From Burkholderiales bacterium (GTDB lineage Bacteria; Pseudomonadota; Gammaproteobacteria; Burkholderiales; Burkholderiaceae_C), in the NCBI GenBank assembly GCA_026400275.1, contig JAPLPK010000129.1:1-53119 (forward strand): a stretch of DNA of 53,119 bases, given 5' to 3'. Made by a program: the position numbers and the translations under genes. The notes under the pieces are model-generated. The model was not told the origin of the DNA, searched no databases, and worked only from the letters and a program-made list of their open reading frames with translations. The first letter of the stretch is position 1. Every line of letters starts with the position of its first letter. Below are positions 53,093 through 53,119 of the stretch, piece after piece.

Positions 53093-53119
53093 TAGCGAAT
53101 CAGTCGGCGTTAAGAAAAA

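Overview
This is a GC-rich, gene-dense bacterial chromosome segment. The order eno - kdsA - pyrG, the class I fumarase, the SWIB/histone-like gene, the many 4-bp ATGA start/stop overlaps and a dispersed hairpin repeat ending in GCTATTTTTGATAGC-like sequence all suggest a betaproteobacterium of the family Comamonadaceae (Rhodoferax/Polaromonas/Acidovorax type). This is inference from gene content; there is no rRNA or tRNA in the window to confirm it. Layout: 1-15 kb is mostly core metabolism: eno (partial), kdsA, pyrG, coaBC, dut, murI, class I fumarase, a methyl-accepting chemotaxis protein, a PhoX-type phosphatase, fumC, ackA and a stand-alone phosphotransacetylase-family protein. 15-27.5 kb looks like an aromatic/plant-compound catabolic region: a tannase-like (subtype B) secreted esterase, an alpha/beta hydrolase with a TetR regulator, and an eight-gene operon for shikimate/quinate-type compounds. 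That operon holds an AroE-like dehydrogenase, a complete Liv-type ABC importer (livK-H-M-G-F), an HPPD-like VOC protein and a 3-dehydroshikimate dehydratase-like TIM barrel, with a divergent IclR regulator. The dehydratase reading frame is broken by a frameshift.

27.5-36.6 kb is mixed. It holds an unusual operon with two signal peptidase I paralogs around an ECF sigma factor and a small membrane (putative anti-sigma) protein, an Ala/Lys-rich SWIB-domain protein, an EamA exporter divergent from an Lrp/AsnC regulator plus RraA-like aldolase, a LysR regulator divergent from a GST and a PNPOx-like flavoprotein, a racemase remnant and a second EamA transporter.

36.6-53 kb is a coherent polyamine catabolism locus: an agmatinase-family ureohydrolase, PuuB-like oxidase, MocR-type regulator, PuuD, PuuA, a class III aminotransferase, the PotFGHI importer, an outer-membrane porin, PuuC-like aldehyde dehydrogenase and a second glutamine-synthetase-like ligase. 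Together they could take polyamines through the outer and inner membranes and degrade them through gamma-glutamylated intermediates to GABA/succinate.

Non-coding structure is rich. An about 60-bp hairpin repeat occurs at least six times between genes, usually as a terminator, and apparently also inside four coding sequences. A second, about 83-bp repeat flanks the kdsA-pyrG pair in inverted orientation. A third element, an about 160-bp long imperfect palindrome (MITE-like), separates puuB from the MocR gene. No CRISPR array, complete insertion sequence, tRNA or rRNA was recognised.
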